Of a DNA stretch of 23,275 nucleotides, positions 1 through 23,275 are shown in pieces. The stretch is from positions 116,279 to 139,553 of the forward strand of contig NW_003106604.1 in NCBI RefSeq assembly GCF_000003605.2, given 5' to 3'. The position numbers were made by a program, and so were the translations under genes. Within the stretch, counting starts at the first letter, position 1, and each line of letters starts with the position of its first letter. This stretch comes from Saccoglossus kowalevskii. Its lineage: Eukaryota; Hemichordata; Enteropneusta; Harrimaniidae. Below the pieces are notes generated by a model. That model ran no database searches and was not told the origin of the DNA. It was given only the letters and a program-made list of their open reading frames with translations.

Positions 1-281
1 TGTTGCATTTAAATTTTTTATAATTTTGTTGTTTATTTTTAACAAGTTGAAATATAGTGTCATCGGTTTACATGTCTTAATCAAAATTTTTGCATAATAT
101 GGAAACATTGAATTGGTGTTCAAAAGGTTAAACTGGCCGGTTTGAGGATAATTCACTCTTAACAAATACAGGGTCCATAGCGTTGGGAAAATTCTTAGAA
201 AGTCTTTGAGTTGTCTTTAAATTACAGGAAAAATCTTTGAAAAGTCTTTAAATTTCTTCATAGTTATTAATTCATTTTAGA

Positions 282-315
282 AAGGCTCGTTGGTCAGAGC
301 TTTGAACCCTGAGGG
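282..315 (+). CDS. Possible 34-nt internal exon of unknown upstream gene
   Basis: A very small candidate exon lies between an acceptor (ATTCATTTTAG) and a perfect donor (GTAAGT at 316). It reads KGSLVRALNPE and leaves one base of the next codon. That phase fits the candidate exon at 613 exactly, giving ...RALNPEV-SHDMAPH. The other two frames contain stops. The short length makes a chance match possible, so the support is the donor and the phase. The protein family is not recognised. Confidence 0.35.
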
Positions 316-612
316 TAAGTCTTCATGGCTATGAACATGTAAATAAATTATTGTTTTTGTACACATATGACCTGCTATTTTGAGCTTTGGGGATGATGTT
401 GGAAAAATCAAGAAAGTTTTGGAAAAGGTCTGGAAAAGTCTTGGAATTCATTTGACTCTTGGTATATGGACCCTAAAATATCATTTCATGGCTGAGTTTT
501 GGTAAACAAAACGATGGTGAAATGGCATATAAATAATCATATTATAGAAATTCGAAATATAAAGGCAAATAACTTTTCAGTTATTCAACATATAGTGTTT
601 TCGTTATCAGAG

Positions 613-713
613 TATCTCATGATATGGCGCCCCATGTGAAGACCTACAGACGATTAGAAAACATGAAAGCTAGCATATTTGCTGTGAGTGGACCAAGGCG
701 GGTATCTTGTGTG
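613..713 (+). CDS. Penultimate exon of unknown upstream gene
   Basis: This open block reads SHDMAPHVKTYRRLENMKAS and continues to ...SCV after the shared first codon. It ends at a strong GTAAGT donor in phase 0, which fits the next exon at 2154. Two overlapping acceptors exist (AG at 609-610 and 611-612). Only the second keeps the frame when joined to the exon at 282. If that small exon is not real, the exon could start at 611. The charged, tyrosine- and arginine-containing sequence looks coding, but I do not recognise the family. Confidence 0.5.
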
Positions 714-1428
714 GTAAGTAGGACTACCCATAATTTGTGTTATGTACAAAATGTAATTAGTTTTGAGTAAAAAATTTAAATTTTGAGTTTTCAAGAGTCT
801 GGTCACTGACTCACATTGAAATTTGTTGGTTATTCTGTTTCAAAACAGAAATTACATATAATACACTAAAATTGCTTTGTGATGATCATCTGTCTTTAAG
901 TCTTGTTGTTTTTACACTAGTATACCGCATTGTTCTCTCTGGGCCTTATAAGCATCAGAACAAACTTTGAACCGAATTTGGCAACTCGTAAAATATCAAC
1001 TTTTGAATCTGGGTCATTGACCTCGTATATAAAAGACTGTAAGCGATAAAGGAGACAGTGCAATTTTATGGAACTTTTTGTGGAGGAAATTATTTTGTGT
1101 ACATGCAAAATATTATATCTTTGTCTTTTTTTCTTTTCCATTCTAACTATGTGGTTCTGTTTTTGATTGATTACCTCGTTTTTGATCTCATGTTAAGATC
1201 CAATTTCTCTGTGTACTTATCCCAATATTGAAAAACTAGTATCTCTTTTCTCAACATACCAACCTTGTATTATTCGTCGCTTAGCTATATACTTGTTACA
1301 AATATTCAAAAGAGGAGATAATTATGAGACAAGTTAAATGTAATATCTTAGTGATTTATTCATTCTTTACATGTAAATTGATTTATCATATATTTTTTTT
1401 TTCTTTCTTTTGTGGTATTGTAATTAGT

Positions 1429-1935
1429 AGTATGTGTTTCTCTTTTTCTGTAAAAACACTTCTACCTATGTATTTTTAAATATTGTGTGATGGGTCCCGG
1501 CCCAGTACTGAATAAAGATTGATTGATTGATTGATCTCATGTTAATATTTTGAGTATATTACAGCAATGTTTCAATAGTTTTTTCTTTCACACTCTCTAG
1601 ATAGTTTTAGTGGCAAGGAGTTAGTAGTATTGCTATGTTAATCATACGGTGAATACTGTAAATGTATTAAATGTACTAGTATGTGTTTCTCTTTCTCTGT
1701 AAAAACATCTCTACCTATATATTTTTAAATATTGTGCGATGGGTCCCGGCCCAGTACTGAATAAAGATTGATTGATTGATTGATTGATTGATCTCATGTT
1801 AATATTTTGAGTTTATTACAGCAATGTTTCAATAGTTAAACTGTTTTTTCTTTCACACTCTCTAGATAGTTTTAGTGGCAAGGTGTTAGTAGTATTGCTA
1901 TGTTAATCATACGGTGAATACTGTAAATGTATTAA
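1429..1935 (+). repeat. 250-bp tandem duplication carrying a (GATT)n retroposon 3' tail
   Basis: Two near-identical copies lie at about 1429-1670 and 1678-1935, offset 249 bp and rising to 257 bp after the tetranucleotide tract. Each contains ATGGGTCCCGGCCCAGTACT followed by GAATAAA and (GATT)n, with about four repeats in the first copy and six in the second. An AATAAA followed by a simple tail is typical of the 3' end of a LINE or SINE. The unique flank after the tail is duplicated too, so this is a local segmental duplication and not two insertions. It lies in the last intron of the upstream gene. Confidence 0.8.
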
Positions 1936-2153
1936 TTATTCACGTGTTTTTAATTTTACTATTTTTCCTGATAAGTATAATTCTCTAAATTAAATCCACT
2001 TTCTCTGCCAAATGCATGATCTTAAAACCCAGTGAATATACCCAAACTATCGGATTATCAGTGTTAAATGTCAGTGAAAATGTTTTTACATATGGTCATG
2101 TTATGTAACAATGTTTCTATAGTTTAACTATGTTTCTGTTGCTTTTGCACTAG

Positions 2154-2300
2154 ATGTTTTCAAGTCATCGAAGAGTGCGTGTGTTTGATATGGATGCAGA
2201 AGATGAAGAGGGAGATGTAGACATAGAGGATGATGCAGAGACAGATGAAGTTGATGATAAATCAAAGGAAGATGAAAACAATGATAGTATGGTACTATAA
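2154..2300 (+). CDS. Terminal exon of unknown upstream gene, acidic C-terminus
   Basis: This 48-codon block follows an acceptor (TTTTGCACTAG) in phase 0, matching the donor at 714. It ends with TAA at 2298-2300. The first residues, MFSSHRRVRVFDMD, are basic and hydrophobic. The rest is an acidic tail in which Asp and Glu make up about half of the residues, as is common in disordered C-termini of nuclear or regulatory proteins. No known domain is visible. The gene runs in the same direction as the CYFIP gene that follows. An AATAAA at 2710-2715 is a possible but unproven polyadenylation signal. Confidence 0.5.
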   Translation: MFSSHRRVRVFDMDAEDEEGDVDIEDDAETDEVDDKSKEDENNDSMVL

Positions 2301-3660
2301 AAAGACAAAAAACATCCATGATGCACTATAGTTTTAGGCATTTCGAGCATCATTATATTATCATGATATTCAATTTACTTATATGTAAATTTGTCAATTA
2401 AATAGTTCATTTTTTTTTAATTAAAAGTGAATTAACAGAATTCAGTGTTTGTCAGTTCTTTAGTGTGTTTGCTTGTCAGCCTGTTTCTGTTATCCATACA
2501 ATAATACCCAATGCTGATTTGAGCAATATCCAAATTTTTTTTTTTCAAATCTTGTGCATATCTGACAATCATTGAAAGTATTAAAAAAAATATCTCAATT
2601 AATGAATATTGTGACATTTCATTTTAGAAACAATGCCTTTGAATCAAACTTTAAAAAAAATGTCAACATTTGTAGCCAGAAATTTTGATAATCTCTTCCC
2701 AAATTAATCAATAAATTGTAGAAAAAGACATAACAAAAAAACAAGGAAGTTTGGTAGGAAAAATAATTGTGATCACAGGGTTAAAATGAAAACTCCTATG
2801 ATATATAGTATTCAACAACACCTTTACGATGATGTCATCACATTGCACTATTGGCAATATCAGTACTGTAAAATACTTAATTTTTGCTTGGATTTAATTT
2901 TCGCTGTTTTTGCTGAAGGAATGGAATGAATGAATTTTCTAAAAACTCTTTTCAGCGAAAATTAATTCCAGCTAAAATAATGTATTTCACAGTATCTGCA
3001 ACATAGATTGTGATGCAAAACTCGTGAATATAATATATCCCATTTTAACCCTGCATATGATTATTGGTATCCAAGCAGATCATTGTGTCATGAAATGTTT
3101 CAGACGTTTTTGACTTTTTTAAGTTCAAAAATAGCATTTTTATACTTACAAAAAAAAAACAATTACACAGAGCATAGTGTTACCAAAATAATTGGTTAAA
3201 CCTTGTTTTAATTGTTTCTGCAGCCTGAAAATCCTACTTGATAGATTGGTGAATGTATAATTAAACGCTGTAAAGTTTGTTTCATACAGTTTTTTATGTA
3301 TGTATGGTACGCGTTTTTTTGTTGAAAAAATAAAACAAACGTATTTGCCGTCTTTGGTCGACATTTTTTTAAGCAACCGAGAATTTGTAACTAGTCTCAT
3401 TAGGATGTACGAACACGTGTATTGAAATCACTGAATTTGATACTTTTCAGTAACGAAGTATCAATTACAGACCGTTCAGATAATGCACACGTTTCATTCA
3501 AAAAAACAAATATGTTTGCAGTCATTGCCGTAGAGGGAGATTCTTTAATCCATAACTTATTTTCGTCACGGTCATGCGACAGAGATTTCCAAACTATTCT
3601 GGTTAATATGTGCCAGCACATGTAAGAAACGTACATTGGAAATTGTATAATGCATTTCGG
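2301..3660. other. Intergenic interval, no gene seen
   Basis: This stretch separates the upstream gene's stop codon from the CYFIP promoter region. It probably includes the upstream gene's 3' UTR. Apart from the small inverted-repeat element at 2864-2994 I see only AT-rich sequence and homopolymer runs. The short open frames have no splice or homology support. Confidence 0.5.
2864..2994. mobile_element. TACTGT-ended MITE, about 131 bp
   Basis: The ends form imperfect terminal inverted repeats of about 42 bp. The left end starts TACTGTAAAATAC and runs to TTTAATTTTCGCTG. The reverse complement of the right end starts TACTGTGAAATAC and runs to ATTAATTTTCGCTG. There is no coding capacity. A relative with the same termini and TTTTCGCTGAA boxes lies at 19895-20084. 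Confidence 0.65.
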
Positions 3661-3819
3661 CCTCTGGAGAATTTTGGTACTCGCGTAGTTAATTGATCTA
3701 GGTCAAAAAAGGTCAATCCGTTAGGCACAAGCCAGGTACATTAAACTTGTTGCTACTTCCGCGTCTCCTACTTGAAAAGGGCGGAGTGCGGTATATTCGT
3801 TAAAAATCGTTCGATCAAG
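3661..3819 (+). promoter_or_regulatory. Probable CYFIP promoter and non-coding first exon
   Basis: A perfect donor AAG|GTAAGT at 3820 lies 1.4 kb before the acceptor (TTTTTTCTCCAG, ending at 5228) that precedes the start codon. This fits a 5' UTR exon ending at 3819. The surrounding stretch (about 3650-4150) has clearly more CpG than the rest of the window. It contains a GC box (GGGCGGAG, 3779-3786), an ETS-like ACTTCCG near 3755 and a perfect DR4 of AGGTCA half-sites (3700-3715). No TATA box is obvious. The transcription start is inferred and could lie anywhere in this interval. Confidence 0.45.
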
Positions 3820-4638
3820 GTAAGTTTGCCTTACAATAAGTCTTAATAATATTATCTAATGCATTGGACCTACAGGCCCCGTAGTTCAAGGGTTCGTCCG
3901 TGGTATCGAAATTGCTGATTTTGTTTTGTTTTCTAAATCTCCGATGTCATGACCTTGGAATGATTTCTACTTTAGTATACTTCCTTGTTCCCGGTGTTGC
4001 GATCGTTATAACTCTAAACACGTTAGTGACAGTTATTAAACGTTTATTCCAACGTACTGTGTATATACCCGGTGCTAGAAATACGCGTGAAATGCCTACT
4101 GGGTCAATGGTTATCCGTGACCCGTCTCGACATGATACGAGTGGAAGGCTGTGTTTGTTTGTATAGTATAGTTGCAAACTTGAAGCTCAGTCAACACTCC
4201 TGGATTGTTGTGATATTCATGAAATATTGTTGTTGTTACTGCGACACGTACATGGCTAAATGACACATGTTGAAACTTTGGCAGAACTTTAAACTTTATA
4301 AATTTATAAACTGAGTATTTTTTTATTTTTAAGAAGATGAAATGTGATTACTTTCAGTAAAAATAACAAATATCTGAGTCTTGACTAAGACAGAAAGAAT
4401 GACAAGTAAAATAGTCCCCCACCCAGTAGTACAGGATAATCTATACATAGAGAGAATTTTTTAGAGTCACCCAACAAATACTGACATTTCCTAACTGTTG
4501 TAGTGAAAGACCTAAATGCTTAAATCTGACTCAAGTGTTGATTTAATATTATACCATAAAAAAAGAGTTAAGCATACATCCTTTGCATGTGTCTAGTACT
4601 TTATGTGGGACATATGCACATCCAGTGGTTTAGCGATT

Positions 4639-4762
4639 TGATTCAAAGTGGCCGACTGGCAGTCATCTTGTTTTTTGAAAATGTTTTGGACATACTTTAT
4701 ACATGTCAGGATACATGTCCATGACAATTTGTTTCAAAATCGGATCAAGGATGGCCGACTGG
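4639..4762 (+). repeat. Two degenerate units related to the 150-bp intron repeat
   Basis: Two copies of GATTCAAAGTGGCCGACTGG-like sequence, about 102 bp apart, lie in intron 1 near 4639 and 4742. The same core recurs five times in tandem at 11632-12250, so this is a dispersed repeat family with members in two introns. Confidence 0.6.
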
Positions 4763-4807
4763 CAGGCATCTGACTTAAAAATGTTTTTCTTTGCTATGTC
4801 TTAAACC

Positions 4808-4914
4808 GAAGGGGTCGTCACACAACACATGTTGAATTTGATGTAAATAAAACAATCTGTTGTATTTGCCGCTTGGAACTCAAGTTTTGAGGACGCGCTC
4901 GCGACAACCCCTTC
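4808..4914. repeat. Short inverted repeat, 12-bp arms
   Basis: GAAGGGGTCGTC (4808-4819) and GACAACCCCTTC (4903-4914) are complementary at 11 of 12 positions and enclose 83 bp. This could be a small MITE remnant in intron 1. Weak support. Confidence 0.3.
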
Positions 4915-5144
4915 ACTCTAATATGATGAGCACAAAGAGAAATTTCAAAATTTTAACGGGGACTGTGTCATTTTTAATGACTTGTTTCTTTATAATTCAT
5001 ATAAAGATGGGAATTGTTTTTAGAACTGTTAAGCAGACATAAATATTAATAAAAGTCTAAATCTAGAATAGAGATTATACATGCAACGTGAAGTCTACTG
5101 AAATCAAACCCAGCGTGTATTACTTCTACTACAGTTAAATTTAC

Positions 5145-5193
5145 ATGTCGGTTTACATTACAGTGTCACGTACATTGTAATGTAAACCGACAT
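5145..5193. repeat. Perfect 18-bp hairpin near the start exon
   Basis: ATGTCGGTTTACATTACA (5145-5162) is followed after 13 bases by its exact reverse complement (5176-5193). It ends 35 bp before the 3' splice site of the start-codon exon. It may be the footprint or termini of a small transposon, or an RNA hairpin in intron 1. Confidence 0.8.
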
Positions 5194-5228
5194 ACACTTA
5201 TAATTTTTACACAATATTTTTTCTCCAG

Positions 5229-22728
<17,500 letters not shown>

Positions 22729-22825
22729 GTGATTAAAAATATACATTCCAATTTCATTTTGAACATGTGATGTGTTTTGTTATATATTGCATTCACTATT
22801 AAGTAGTTAAAACAACTCTTTCTAA

Positions 22826-23275
22826 TAAACTTTATTGTAAACACAAAACTTCATAGTAAAGATGAAGTACTGTAAAATCTGTATTAAAAGCCACAGCTTC
22901 TAATAAAATGGAACAATACAACAGAGGGGATGCAGCTTCTATAAGAGCATCTACACATATAAGAAATGGTGAATTTGTGGGTCTCAAATGTTCAAAAAGA
23001 ATGGGTATGGCTTCTATTAGGGATGCGGCTTTTAATACAGATTTTACGCTAGTATTAATAGTATAATAGTAGTATAGCAAATATAAAACTTTATAGTAAA
23101 CACAACACTTTATAGTAAACATGGCATTATATGGTAAACATGACACTTTATAGTAAACATGACACTTTATAGTAAACACAACACTTTATAGTAAACACAA
23201 CACTTTATAGTAAACACAACACTTTATAGTAAACACGACACTTTATAGTAAACATGACACTTTATAGTAAACACG
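22826..23275 (+). repeat. 19-bp minisatellite (ACACTTTATAGTAAACACA), interrupted, runs off the window
   Basis: Two units lie at about 22828-22862 and about ten more, in 19-bp register, from about 23085 to the window end. Variants include AACATGAC and AACACGAC. The array is interrupted by the 180-bp MITE. A minus-strand open frame through it is an artefact. Confidence 0.9.
22868..23050. mobile_element. MITE with perfect 21-bp inverted repeats, last intron
   Basis: GTAAAATCTGTATTAAAAGC plus C (22872-22892) is the exact reverse complement of 23027-23047. Inside are several GC(A/G)GCTTCTA-type boxes in both directions. The left end reads TACTGTAAAAT, like the other TACTGT elements. Units of the 19-bp minisatellite lie on both sides of it. 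Confidence 0.75.

Noticed and set aside
609-612. Acceptor at 610 for the exon at 613
   Set aside because: Joined to the 34-nt exon it puts a stop nine codons later; the AG at 612 keeps the frame. It stays possible if the upstream exon is different.
917-1141. Minus-strand open frame of 74 codons with mixed composition
   Set aside because: No splice sites, homology or neighbouring exons support it, and it lies within an intron of the plus-strand upstream gene.
3400-3636. Overlapping open frames on both strands before the CYFIP promoter
   Set aside because: They are shadows of each other in a CpG-richer stretch with fewer stops; no family resemblance or splice support.
3900-4177. Open frames on both strands in intron 1
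   Set aside because: They overlap each other and are explained by locally higher GC after the promoter. No recognisable protein.
22832-23179. 115-codon minus-strand open frame with repeated peptides
   Set aside because: It reads through the MITE and the 19-bp minisatellite; the peptide repeats come from the DNA repeat.

Overview
The window is animal nuclear DNA. It is AT-rich, and short in-frame blocks are joined by GT-AG introns of about 0.27-1.8 kb. The introns are full of small inverted-repeat elements (MITEs), minisatellites and a retrotransposon-type 3' tail. The intron-rich structure, the repeats and a CYFIP protein that is recognisable but clearly diverged from the human one suggest a non-vertebrate metazoan, probably marine. 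The sequence does not fix the phylum.

Left part (1-2300): the 3' end of an unrecognised plus-strand gene. Three candidate exons (282-315, 613-713, 2154-2300) join in frame and end in a very acidic C-terminus and a TAA stop. The last intron holds a 250-bp tandem duplication carrying a (GATT)n retroposon tail. About 1.4 kb of mostly empty intergenic sequence with one MITE follows.

Main part (about 3700-22728): the 5' three quarters of one CYFIP/Sra-1 gene, the Rac1-binding subunit of the WAVE regulatory complex (WRC). A probable non-coding first exon ends at 3819 at a strong donor. The start codon is at 5250. Nineteen coding exons give 909 codons and keep one open frame across every junction. 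The encoded part aligns to roughly residues 1-900 of the about 1,250-residue animal protein, so the remaining C-terminal exons, including the Rac1 D site, lie beyond the right edge. By residue counting against human CYFIP1 (from memory), the Rac1 A-site residues R190, E434, F626 and M632 are conserved, as are the WAVE-VCA contact residues L697, Y704, L841, F844 and W845. C179 is alanine. A 7-residue insertion follows the segment equivalent to the eIF4E-binding region.

The introns hold most of the unusual material: a TGACCTCAAAGGTCA-type minisatellite with a 248-bp higher-order period; 19-, 107-, 113- and 150-bp tandem repeats; two inverted copies of one 220-bp MITE; three TACTGT-ended MITEs, one of them inside a minisatellite; a 120-bp foldback; and a possible 1.1-kb element. 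Perfect or near-perfect nuclear-receptor-type sites (DR4, IR1, DR1) recur outside the minisatellite, at the promoter, in introns and at one 3' splice site. I see no prokaryotic, viral, CRISPR or rRNA features.
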